A program made the translations under genes and the position numbers. 64,000 nt of DNA from Tenrec ecaudatus (Eukaryota > Chordata > Mammalia > Afrosoricida > Tenrecidae). The stretch lies in contig NC_134537.1 in the NCBI RefSeq assembly GCF_050624435.1, positions 10,350,584 through 10,414,583 of the forward strand, read 5' to 3'. Below are positions 46,561 to 57,115 of this stretch, in pieces; position 1 is the stretch's first letter, and each line of letters starts with the position of its first letter. Below the pieces are notes generated by a model. That model made no database searches. It was not told where the DNA came from and worked only from the letters and a program-made list of their open reading frames with translations.

Positions 46561-48235
46561 GCATGGAGGACATGGAAACTGTCTTTATTCTGAGCAGCTA
46601 AGCAAAGGACTGAGGACACACCAGCAAGGGGAGAGCCATGGTCTTCTTGGAATGTAATTCAGAAGTGTTATCTCCTCACTTCTGCTATTTCTTATTGATT
46701 TAAAGAGAGTCATTAAATCTTGCCACACTCCAAGAGAGATGACCGCACACTGTTTTGAATGCCACATGGAAGAGATCCCTGGAGACTACCTCAAAGGCTG
46801 CCTACCACATAACTTCATATTCTTTTGGTTTCACAGGTCACACATAAGATCCAATGTGGGAGAGAATTATGCAAGGCTAAAATGCCAGGAAGAGCATGTC
46901 CCTGGGGCCAACTTGAAGGCTGGCTACCACATACACTGTGTCCCAGAGTTCCCCAGTGAAATTAAGCTCCTATTGCTAATGCACCCTCTGGTGCCTTGCT
47001 TCCCTTCCTGGTTCACTTCCCCTCTCTCTGCTGGACTCTCCTCCATCTCTCACATAAGCTATTTGCACAGGTATGGTGTCTGAGAGTCTGCTTCTGGGAC
47101 ACCCAGACCAAGACATAGAGTGAAGCTTAAAATTAAATATAAACGTGTTGGGGGTGGGTGGGTTAGGAATTGGTGTTCAACGTACTTACTTTTTACTGTG
47201 GGGAATAGCAATGATTGTTAAACCCATTGTAGTAAGCGCCACAAGATTGCAGACTAAGAATTGTTTCACTTAAGCCTGATGAGACCTAGGGAGATCAGGC
47301 AGAGGCCTAGAGAGATTGGAGGAGCTGATGGTGATTAGAGAAGACAAAGAACTATTAAGAGTTGGAATGCATGTTGTGCACACACACACACCCCACCACC
47401 ACCACCCCCATCCACCACCACCCCACCCCACCACCACCCCACCCCACCACCACCACCTCCCACCCTCCTACCCCACTACCCCAACACCCCACCACCCAAG
47501 AAAACAAAGACCAAACAGCAAAGCATAAAGCTTGGGCTATCCGTTCTTAAATTAATTCTACACTTTACCCTTGGACTTACGTTTTGTATTTCTACCTGCC
47601 CATGGCTTTGCTGAAATGAGGACCCATGTCCATATGCCAATATTCTACCTGAGGTATAGCCCAGCATAGAGTTCGTACTTTCACAAGGGGGGAACTGTAG
47701 AGATTAAATGCAGAAGAAAAAATATTTTTAATCTTCATAACATGGAAAGTGGTTCCCAGAAGCCATTCATTTTAAACAACCTTACATTTTCATACATTTT
47801 TCAAAATGCACTGACTTCAGATAGACAAGAACCAAATGACCCTTGACCCCTGAGCACCCAAAGAGTGCCCAGGAGAAATCAAATCCCTCCAATGCGCTCA
47901 ATGGTGAGTCTATCAAGGGCTGGCTAGAGGAGCTGAAATTCAAGGTAATTACCTAGACAGCTCTCATTCAGGAGTTGGGCCACAGAGAGACTCATCAGCA
48001 TGCAATCTCAGCACCATTCCCACAGCGAGAAGACAAAGAGCCAGGATAATGACGATGGTAGATAAAAGGGAGACCGTGGAGGATCATAATTGTGTCTTAA
48101 TTGAGTCACACACTTTCTTCTTCATGCAGATCCCAGCCCTAAAGTCACAAAGAGATTGACCTCTCTGCTGGTGTCCTGACTGTGTGCTAGCCAGGCCTGG
48201 TGTCCAAGGTCAAAATACTGCGGCATCCTATTAAA
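46561..48235. other. Unassigned sequence apart from the CCACC tract
   Basis: 46560-47115 has some LTR-like text, but no ends or duplications were found. Confidence 0.3.
47380..47505. repeat. (CCACC)n-like C-rich satellite tract
   Basis: Irregular ccacc/cccca units cover about 120 bp after a short ca run. The minus strand is GGTGGGG-rich. Confidence 0.9.
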
Positions 48236-49160
48236 GTGAGTGTATCAGTTCACTGTGGCTGCAGTCACGTGGTACACCTCCAAATCTTCAGATCTTAGTG
48301 ACCTACTGCTGCCTGAACAGAAATACCAGGACGGAGTATCTTAAAAGAACAGGAATTTGTTTCCTCACAGTTATAGAAACTGAAAGTCTGAATCAGGATC
48401 TTGGCTGGGTCTGGGATTTGCTCTCCTTGGTTCCAATGTCTCCATCAATCCTTGGCCTTCCTCCTCACTTGGCCTCTTTCTTCTCCCTCTGTGAGTCTCT
48501 ACCTATTCTGCTTATTTGAGAACTCAGAGTGACTAGGTTTAGAACCTACCTTACTTGGTATGGCTTTATTAATATTATAAACAAACAAAAAAACACCTTG
48601 AGTTAGTTTATTGTGCCAACCTGGCCGGTAAACACATGTGGGGCTAATTGAAGGGCGGAGAGATAAATGGCTCTGTGAGCCTCGCCTTTCTAGTTCTCAG
48701 GTCTCTTGCTTTCTGATGGTTGGACCAGGGTGCAGCTGCCTTAGCCAGTTCCCTGCTTCAGCTGGCAAGACTCATTTCATGCAAGACAGCCCTGAGGAGA
48801 AGCCACATGGACCTACCCCAATGCAGCCCTGGGTGCTGGAGCAGCTGTGTGGAGACACCTGCCAGCACTGAGATGCTTACATGTTCACTGACATATTGAT
48901 TAATGGGTTAATGTTGGACTTGTGGGCTGGGGCAGCACTGGGTTGGGATATTTTCTTAATGTGCACTTAGCCTTTATATAAAACTCTCTCTTATACATGA
49001 GTTTCTGTGGATTTGTTTCTCTAAAGTACCCAGACTTATACACACCTCTATTTTCAAACAGGGTCATATCGACAGGAACATCTATTAGGATTCCAATATG
49101 TACTGCGGGAGATGGACAGAATTCAATCCATGCCAGAAATAATCTTCATTTTCCCTCATA
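48236..49160 (-). mobile_element. Ancient MaLR (MLT1-like) LTR remnant, split
   Basis: Left part 48236-48593 contains atcagttcactgtggctgc and a tcacagttatagaaactg block. Right part 49048-49160 contains a gggtcatatcgacagg... aattcaatccatgcca block. Both resemble parts of mammalian MLT1/MST-type LTRs. The two halves are contiguous once the solo LTR is removed. Assignment is by resemblance only. Confidence 0.45.
48594..49047 (+). mobile_element. Solo LTR inserted in a MaLR-like remnant
   Basis: The element at 48599-49042 runs from tgagttagtttattgtgcc to acttataca, flanked by cacct at 48594-48598 and 49043-49047. A TATA box tttatataaa lies at 48973-48982. It is of the same subfamily as the 42.9-kb LTR but in forward orientation and shorter (444 bp), probably with internal deletions. 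It interrupts the older LTR at 48236-49160. Confidence 0.85.
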
Positions 49161-50292
49161 TATCCACAGGTCTGTGAATCCACAGGTCAGCTGACAGCTG
49201 GGTTTTGTTGGGTGACTCTGCCTCAAATTATGAATGTATTTGGTATTGACTCTCAGTCAAGTTCAGCACATATGTGTTAGTCCAGGTTGACTAGAGGAAC
49301 AAATCCAGTGACTCTCATATTTGTATATGAAAGAGCTTTAAATCAAAGAGAAATTATGTATTAAGAAAACATCCCATCCCAATCCAGATCAAGTCAATAA
49401 GTCCAATATTAGCCCATAAGTCCTGTACTGGTCCATAAATTCCTCTTCAGACTCACGCAGCACATGCAATGATGCCGAACGCAGGAAGATTCACAGGCTG
49501 GTAGGTGCAAAGTCTTGTGGATCCAGTGGCAGTAGAAGCATCTCCGGGGTTCTCAAATCTCAGCTTGGCTCCACGTGGATTGTACACAGGAAGGTGAAAA
49601 CAGAAAGAGAGGGAGGCCTGCCTCCAGAGAGTCATTGTTCTTTTTTGTTTACATTTTATTAGGGGCTCATACAACTCTTATCACAATCCATACATATACA
49701 TACATCAATTGTATAAAGCACATCCGTACATTCTTTGCCCTAATCATTTTCAAAACATTTGCTCTCCACTTAAGCCCTTTGCATCAGGTCCTCTTTTTCC
49801 CCCTTCCCTCCCTGCTCCCCCCTCCCTCATGAGCCCTTGATAATTTATAGATTGTTATTTTGTCATATCTTGCCCTATCCGGAGTCTCCCTTCCCCCCTT
49901 CTCTGCCCTCCATCTCGCAGGGAGGAGGTCACATGTGAATTCTTGTAATCAGTTTCCCCCCCCTCCAACCCACTCACCCTCCACTCTCCCAGCTTCGCCC
50001 CTCATACCCCTGGTCCTGAAGGCACCGTCCACCCTGGATTCCCTGTGCCTCCAGCTCCCTTATGCACCAGTGTACAACCTCTGCCCTATCCAGTCCTGCA
50101 AGGTAGAATTCAGATCATGGTAGTTTGGGGGGGAGGAAGCATCCAGGATCTGGGGGAAAGCTGTGTTCATCGGTACTACATCGCACCCTGACTGACCCAT
50201 CTCCTCTCCTAAACCCCTCTATGAGGGGATCTCCAGTAGCCGACAAATGGGCCTTGAGTCTCCACTCTGCACTTCCCCCTTCATTCACTATG

Positions 50293-50294
50293 GC

Positions 50295-50329
<35 letters not shown>

Positions 50330-50385
50330 TATAAATATATATATATACATACACACACACATATATATACACACATATTCTTTTT
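50293..50385. repeat. Compound (TA)n/(CA)n microsatellite inside the L1 3' UTR
   Basis: Alternating ta and ca runs fill about 90 bp at the junction just before the duplicated 3' UTR module. Other L1 copies in the window have ordinary sequence (for example catatgat) there, so the microsatellite expanded in this copy. Confidence 0.9.
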
Positions 50386-52279
50386 TTTTGCATGATGCCT
50401 TATACCTGGTCTCTTTGGCACCTCGTGATCGCACTGGCTGGTGTGCTTCTTCCATGTGGGCTTTATTGCTTCTGAGCTAAATGGCCGTTTGTTCACCTTC
50501 AAGCCTTTAAGACCCCAGACACTATCTCATTCGATAGCCAGGCACCATCAGCTTTCTTCGCCACATTTGCTTATGCACCCGTTTGTCTTAGGCAATCGTA
50601 TCATGGAGGTGTGCAGCCAATGAAATTATTTTTTGTTCTTTGATGCCTCATAACTGATCCCTTCAGGACCACGCAATCACACAGGCTGGTGTGTTCTTCC
50701 ATGTGGGCTTTGTTGCTTCTGAGCTAGATGGCCACTTGTTTACCTTCAAACCTTTAACACCCCAGACACTATCTCTTTTGATAGCCAGGCACCACCCGCT
50801 TTCTTCACCACATTTACTTGTTCACCTGCTTTGGCTTCAGCAGTTGTGTCGGGAGGGTGAGCATCGCAGAGTTCCAATTTAATAAAAGAAAGTATTCATG
50901 CATTGAGGGAGTGGTTGAGTAGAGGCCCAAGGTCCTTCCGCCACCTTAATACTAAACCTATAAATATAGACACATAGATCTATTTCCCCATCCTCCTATA
51001 TATATTTGCATGTACATGTCTTTGTCTAGACCTCCATAAATGCCCCTTGACTCCTAGCTCTTTCCTCCATCTCCCTTGACTTTCCTCCTGCCCTACCATC
51101 ATGCTCCGTCCCCACCTGGACTACAGCTATACCTCTTCTCTACGCAACCTTACCCTTGCTCATTCCCCACCAGGCCTGCCACTCCCCCCTCACTACCATT
51201 TTGGGTCCCATGTTGTTCCCTTGTCCCTGTGTTTGTTAACATCACTTCCTTACCCCCCACCCCAAGTCCCCCCGGAACTGTCGGTCCCATTGTTTTTCCT
51301 CCAGATAGTTCATCCAGCCTGTCCTATTCAGACAGACCTGTGGAGGCACTAACATGCACCAAAACAATAGAGGAAAACAAAGCAACAGTATACAACCAGA
51401 CAACAAACCAACAAAAACAAACCACTGTCAGAGAACAAAACACTTCATGAAAGAAAAGCTTGTAGTTAGTTCAAGGATTGTTTGCTGGCCCTTAGGAGTG
51501 TTTTCCCATCCTGTCTGTTGGGGCATCACGCCCTGGCCCCAAAGTCCACTTTCAGGATTCCCTGGGGACCTTGCCACTCCATTCCCTTGCTGTTCCGCTG
51601 CACTCCCCCAGTGCTTTGCCTCGGTGTGGTGGGATCAGGTCAGGTGCAATTCCCACACTGTATCTCTGGTGCTGTCCCCTGTATCGCCCTTAGTCCCTAA
51701 GGGGCATCATGTCTCATAGTGGGGCCAGCCATGTTGTTCTCTCTGTGGACTGGCTGCTCTACTCAGGAACATCATCCTCACAGCCTGGTGGGACAGGCTG
51801 TGTTCCACTCTCTCCTCCTGCCCCTTCATCTGCTCCCATGTGCTCTGATCAGATATGTCCATCTCCCGGAGCTGCAGAATCAATGTCATCCTTTCAAACA
51901 AATTCTTCTTGGGGGAGGGGCAGGAATCCACTTAATTTTTGGTACTGGGGTCAGCCTCCCAGACCTCTCCACTGGTTCCCTACTCCACGCCGGGATATTG
52001 CATTCCCACCTTGCGGCACTGGGTTGAAGTCTGGTCCCACATTCCCTGTGGAGATATAAACAATACCCTCCCCTTGGGTGGGTTAGTGCCCCATGCCCCA
52101 CTCCCCTTTTCTTCCTGTATTCATCCTTTTATTTTCCTTTCCCCACCTCCTCCACCATTGTCTACCATGTGCATCCCTGGTTTTGGTCTGGTCTCTGCCA
52201 TACTACACAGTCTTCACCCCAAAAATGTTTGTATACAGTAGCTTTTTCCCCTATGCCACTTTTGCATTTTTTTAAATAC

Positions 52280-52410
52280 TTACCTCAGCGGGCTCATGTT
52301 GTACTTGTCCTTTTGTGTCTGACTTACTTTGCTTAGCATGATTTCCTCCAGTTCTTCCCATGCCGCTATGTGCCTCATACGTTCATCACTGCTTTTTAGT
52401 GATGCGTAGT
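52280..52410 (-). pseudogene. L1 ORF2p C-terminal fragment
   Basis: The minus strand encodes a short end-piece of L1 ORF2p: YYASLKSSDERM near the truncation point, then an EEIMLSKVSQTQKDKY block, ending at a stop at 52280-52282. It corresponds to the human ORF2p C-terminus (YYAAIKND... ILSKLSQGQK). This is what identifies the whole repeated 3' UTR family in the window as L1. The fragment carries neither endonuclease nor reverse transcriptase and is not functional. Confidence 0.9.
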
Positions 52411-52536
52411 AGAGAGTCATTGTTCTTGGTAGCCCTCCAGTCAAGCTGCAACCTGATTGACAGGCTAAATTTCGTCCAATTATTCCTATGGGAACTATGC
52501 TGACACACACCAAAAAAACCCAGCTATCACAACACA

Positions 52537-53721
52537 TCTACTCATCCCAGGGCCCATGCTAAGGGGGATGCAACTACCCAGAATCAGTAGTTCTCCAAGG
52601 CTCAAGAGAAAGAGAGGGGGGAAATCTACAGCTTCTTCATACCGAGGATGGGAGCTGGGACGCCTCCACTTCTGCCATCACCTCAACCAATCATGTAGCC
52701 AAGTCCAAAGGCACAGAGCAGGGAATTATGCTCCACCCACAATGAGCTTATGGCAAAGGAAATTATATAAGCCTTGGGAAAGGATTCAAGGTCCATAATT
52801 CCATCTCGCCAAACCTGGATCGTACCTCAAAACTCAAATTGAAGCCATGTTGACAGGGACTGTGGAATTAGAATCCCTTGGTCACATATCTGATCATGAT
52901 GAACTAGGAGGGAGAGGGTGACACGCTCACACAGATGGCCACCAGGGAAACGGGGAGACTGTGATGGAGCCGCTCCTCTCCGTGTTGGCACTGCAGGACG
53001 AGTTAGGGTAGACCATTCCACTCCGAGGCCTGCATCTCCACAATCGGTTATTACTGCTGCCCACAGAGGTGTGGTGTTCCCTCTGACATTCGAATTGGAG
53101 TGTAATTGTGGGTTATGTGGTCATTCCCAGGAAAATAATAAAAAGGCCTTTCTTCAAAGGCGTAATGGTTACTCTACAATTAGGAATATTTCACAACCAT
53201 TCCGTTTTTTGTTTTTTTTTACATTGGCTTTGGCCTATGTGGCTAACTGATGAGGCTGCTTCTGGGAAGGCAAAAAATAAACATTTAAAGAAATCCTCAT
53301 TTATTATCTGAAGATGCAGTAAAAAAATATAATCATAATAAAACTCTCAATAGAGTTTAAGTGTTTGGACTTGTGGGTGGACAAAACAGAAAACTAATAG
53401 TAAAAATCAATTTTATGAGAAATAAATTTGTTACGAAGAAACCCATAAAAAAGAACAAAAAAACAGGAAACTACCCCAGGCTGCTCCAGCCTGCACAGCA
53501 TCACAAAAGAATTTCCCAAGCCCTATGAGTACAGAGTCCCAGCATCCAGATGGGCCAGATGGGCCCTGTCGAAGAGTGCTCACCCAGAAGGAAATTCAGG
53601 CTGAGTTCTAGTCCACCTGCAACTTGCTGAGTCAGAAACCAAACAAGGGACTGTGTTAACCCCAAAGGAGCACGTTTGATCATTAAGGTCATCACTGAAT
53701 AAACCGCAGAATGACAACTCA
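52537..53721. other. Unassigned sequence
   Basis: The frame at 52918-53250 has no recognisable domain. Nothing else was found. Confidence 0.4.
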
Positions 53722-53723
53722 TA

Positions 53724-53748
53724 TGGAGGGGTAACCCCCAAAAAAGGA
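53724..53748 (+). repeat. mariner terminal inverted repeat, left
   Basis: It reads ggaggggtaacccccaaaaa and pairs with the right repeat at about 54615-54639. Confidence 0.7.
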
Positions 53749-54614
53749 ATGTTTTTCCCCAAAGCTTTGTATTTAAATATTTTTTTTACAAAACAACCTT
53801 ATCACCTTCAAACTACTCTCCATTTACATTTAATATATTAGTCAAATACGTGATCCCAGTCTTGGAATCATTTTTTTCAGACTCATCTGTTTGAATGACT
53901 GACAGCACCTCCCTCATGTTTTTCTTTACCTCAATTCACTGTCTTCAAATACCTGTTCTTTGATGTTCCACGTCTACAGAAGTCTCACGGAGCGAGGCCA
54001 GGTGAGTCAGGTGCACGGGGAAAGAGAGGCATGCTGTTATTTGCCAAAAACTGGTGCACAGAGATGGTTGTGTGAACGGGTGCATTGTCGTAGTGGCAAA
54101 ACCAGTCTCCCATCTGCCACAAATCAGGCTTTTTTTTGTTGTACACTGTAACACCGTCTTTTCAGAACCTCCAAAAAGACAGCTTGACTAGCAGTCTGAC
54201 CCTGTGGAACAGACTCCAAATGCAGTAGGAGTCGCCATTTTTGTCCATTCAGGAAGTTGACGGACATTCAGACGGAGGTTTGTCATCAATCAACATTTCA
54301 CCTTTTCTGAAATGAGAAAAGCAGTCATACACGGATTTTTCCCATAGTGCTGTCCTCCGGAGCTGTGCTCAACGTCCCATCAGTTTCTGCGGTATTTTCC
54401 GCAGCAGGAAACAAAATTTCACAGCCGCACGCTCTTCTCTTAAATCAGCCACCTTAACGAGGCTTGAGTGAAACTGCTTTTACAAAAAACTCACTGTGAC
54501 AAAAGAAAACCTTCCCAGGTGACACCACTGGGTGCATTAATTCAGAGCGAGTTGCTCTATGCTCACATAGTGGGGAAAATGTGCACTACGAAAGCTCTGC
54601 CCAGTGGAGCATTT

Positions 54615-54639
54615 TTCCAGGTTGGGGGGTACCCCTTCA
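54615..54639 (-). repeat. mariner terminal inverted repeat, right
   Basis: The complement reads tgaaggggtaccccccaacc, and the TA target duplicate follows directly. Confidence 0.7.
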
Positions 54640-55340
54640 TACACCCCCCAAAAATGTGTCTCCTTGGATGTCAGATGTTCTGCTCTTGCAGACAGGAAGG
54701 ACCCAGTCAGAACTTGTGGCAAATTGGACAACTGAGCCAAACAAACTCTCCTCCCCACTGATGCATACCTGTCCTTTGTCATGTGACTTGGCCTTGCCTC
54801 CCTAGTAGAGGAAGTAGAGAGTCCATTCCCATCCACTTACAATGGGTTTGGTCATGTGACTTGCTTTGACGAATACAGAGGATGTCAGCCAATGCAATGG
54901 GAGCAGAGGCTTGGTTCATTTGATTTGGCCCCCTGGCCCTCAATCCTCTTCCAGGGGAAGGGCATGCTCAGGAGCCTCTGGCACTAGAGAGAGCAATCAC
55001 AATGACAACCCTTACGCTGAAACAGAGCCCACTCAGCTGCCCCACAGACCAAAGAGCAGAAACAGTGAATGTTGACTGGCATAATGTATTAATCAGGAAA
55101 AGCTGATACACATGGTGATGGAGCGAAGTAAGCTCTCCACTGGAAGCAAGCAGCCTAGGCAGTCTAGCGAGGAGAAAGCTCCCTGAGGGAAAGGAAAACC
55201 TAGAAGCCAAATAAATAATCAACCACAGTACGGAGCAGGGAGGCAGACTCCAACTAGAAAAGAAACTGCAGACAGCAAACCACCGGCTGTAGGGTCAAAA
55301 GACAAATGAGAAAAGATGCTCGGTTCTGGTGGCTTCGTAG

Positions 55341-55420
55341 GAAGGAAGGAAGGAAGGAAGGAAGGAAGGAAGGAAGGAAGGAAGGAAGGAAGGAAGGAAG
55401 GAAGGAAGGAAGGAAGGAAG
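55341..55420. repeat. (GAAG)20 tetranucleotide microsatellite
   Basis: Eighty bases of perfect gaag repeat. Confidence 0.97.
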
Positions 55421-55606
55421 GGCCTGTTGAGAATGTGGAGCATGCTGAGATGCTGTGACATCTGTCTAGGTGGTCCCACTGGCGCAAAGAACACTGTGCA
55501 AGCAGGCACCTTGAGAAGCAAGGAAGCCCAGAACAGAGCCCCAGTTCTGCAGTCCACACCTGGCTTCCAGGACCTACACCTGTGATGCGCTCTGAGCCCA
55601 GCGCTT

Positions 55607-55622
55607 CCCCCCCCCCCCCCCG
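55607..55622. repeat. Poly(C) run
   Basis: About 15 consecutive C's (ending cgcccc). Confidence 0.95.
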
Positions 55623-56279
55623 CCCCACCTCCCGCCCCTTGTGGATGGCAGGGGTTTTCTAAGGACTCTGCCCATTTTCAGTGACTGCCCTGCACCAGGC
55701 AGGGCTGTCCCCTCGCTGCTTCTTTTAAAACCCTACTCCCAGCCCTAGCCAGCTGCAGTTCATGTGGCTTCTCCAACTACAGAGACATTTCTCACCCCTT
55801 GCAGCAGTGAATTGAAGGACACTCGGGCTTTATTACGAAGTGGGGAGAGAGGCTGGGAAGAAGAAAAGAAGGGAATCCCTCTGCCATCCTGATTGCAACT
55901 CGCCCCCACGACTGTCGAAACGCCACAGTAAAGCGCTTGGTTTCCAAAGATGCACTGGAAGAACAAGTCAGTGTGTGATAGGTGCCATGTGCAGAGAGAG
56001 AAGCAGATGGCACTTCCGAGCCCACTCCGAGTGCACAGCTTTGGGGCTATGAAGTCCCAGACTTGGAATCACAAGTTCAGTGACCACTGGATTCTCCATA
56101 ACTCTGTTTGCCACAGTCCCCAGAGGAATAGCTGTACTAAGGACTTTTGGAATGACAATATATTCTGTTAAGAATGAAGAGGGTCAGCGCTCACTCTGTA
56201 AAGGATAGTTTAGTGAAAGGCCACAAATGAAAGCTCCTCCTTGGGCCTTTCCCATGAGCCACCGTCAATTCTCACCCAC

Positions 56280-56400
56280 CCCTTGAGGTAAACGCCCCCA
56301 CTCCTTAAAACCTCTTTCTGCTGGCTTTGATTCCTAAAGAAACAAAGGTCAGAGAGGTCGGGTGATCAACTCACTGTCACTAAGATGTGACGGGTTCTGA
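56280..56400 (-). mobile_element. Probable MIR fragment, antisense
   Basis: ttgaggtaaacgcccccac, then aaggtcagagaggtcgggtg, resembles the complemented MIR core. Confidence 0.4.
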
Positions 56401-56414
56401 GTCGGTCTGTGATC

Positions 56415-56560
56415 CTAATAGTCTATAGTTCAAAACCACCAGCAGCTCCATTGGAGCAAGACTGAGCTTTCTTCTCCCATAAACAGGTACAGCCTTGGGA
56501 GCCCACAGGGTCGGTATGAGTCAGCATCGACTCGGTGGCAGTGAGTTTGGGATTTTTGTT
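56415..56560 (+). mobile_element. AfroSINE, partial
   Basis: gttcaaaaccaccagcagc, cttctcccataaacagg and the tail gtcagcatcgactcggtgg are clear. Confidence 0.82.
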
Positions 56561-56799
56561 TGGGTTCAGTTTTGGGTTTGATAGGACCTAACTTCAAATC
56601 CAATGGTGCTTTGACTGCAATTAGGTCAAGCCCACCAATCACTCCTCAGGGAAAAGGCTGTCTGTTGCTGTATCATTCATTTGTTCTAGTTTCTATGAGT
56701 TTGTACTTTCTTTTGGACTGAGGTTTTTGTGTGTTTTATTTTGGCCTAGTTGTTGGGGGGGTGGGGTATGATTTTCTTTACATGACATCCAGGATAGGT

Positions 56800-57042
56800 C
56801 AATCTATAGAGGCAGTGACTATAGATACTGTCTATAGTTCCTTAGGGCTCTGGCATGAGAGGCGGGGGTGGGGTGGGAAATGATGAGTAGATAATAATAA
56901 TGAATACAAGAATGAAGACGGTGCTCTGACATTGACTGCGGTGATTACTGCACAACTCTTAGATATATTTAAATCATTGAGCTTGATTGTATGTGAACCA
57001 TAGGTCAGTAAAACTGTAAAAAATGGGAAAAAATATATAATT
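56800..57042 (+). mobile_element. Probable old L1 3' end
   Basis: gattactgcacaactctt, tcattgagcttgattgtatg and aggtcagtaaaactgtaaaa follow the 3' end of old mammalian L1. Confidence 0.45.
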
Positions 57043-57115
57043 TAAGTCTCAGAAACCATTCTACTCTGTCCTATAGGATCCCTGCAAGTCAGAATTGGCT
57101 CAGTGACAGCGAGTC
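57043..57115 (+). mobile_element. AfroSINE 3' fragment
   Basis: The body gtctcagaaaccattctactc, cctataggatccctgc and tail gtcagaattggctcagtg are present. A head-like piece at about 56600-56660 may be its separated 5' part. Confidence 0.65.

Larger units (their letters stand above)
49643..52410 (-). mobile_element. 5'-truncated L1 with ORF2 C-terminus and complete ~2.6-kb 3' UTR
   Basis: The 17-bp sequence agagagtcattgttctt is present at 49626-49642 and 52411-52427. Between them lies an antisense L1, with its A-tail as the T-rich start at 49643 and the AATAAAA signal complemented at about 49655-49661. Reading leftwards from 52410 come about 43 codons of ORF2, the stop, then some 2.6 kb of 3' UTR containing a duplicated ~250-bp module (50388-50640 and 50641-50880), a TA/CA microsatellite and a purine-rich strand near the tail. 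The perfect TSD suggests a fairly young insertion. Confidence 0.92.
49273..52531 (-). mobile_element. LTR (tgtgttagtccagg... family) interrupted by a 2.8-kb L1
   Basis: The left LTR part is 49273-49642 and the right part about 52411-52531. The left part starts tgtgttagtccaggttgac and the right part ends cagctatcaca. Possible 5-bp TSDs are acata and acaca (four of five). The intervening L1 carries a perfect 17-bp TSD made from LTR sequence, which confirms the nesting. Confidence 0.75.
53724..54639 (-). mobile_element. mariner (Tc1/mariner) transposon with inverted repeats and internal deletion
   Basis: The left end tggaggggtaacccccaaaa and the complement of the right end tgaaggggtaccccccaacc form ~25-bp inverted repeats next to TA dinucleotides at 53722-53723 and 54640-54641. 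The minus strand encodes mariner transposase pieces: an HTH-region FRKGEMLIDDKPPS block near 54255-54313, and the catalytic-core block with an HYDNAPVHT motif near 54075-54105, holding the second acidic residue of the DDD triad. The region between them is shorter than in full-length mariners (about 1.3 kb), so it is internally deleted. Stops and frameshifts make it inactive. Confidence 0.8.
54642..56279. other. Unassigned sequence apart from the GAAG and poly(C) tracts
   Basis: Frames through 55219-55628 are created by the GAAG repeat. Confidence 0.4.

Noticed and set aside
50115-50502. Tyr/Ile/Val-rich frames that could be taken for membrane proteins
   Set aside because: They translate the TA/CA microsatellite inside an L1.
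55219-55628. Frames with repeated proline-serine-phenylalanine-leucine text
   Set aside because: They are translations of the GAAG microsatellite.
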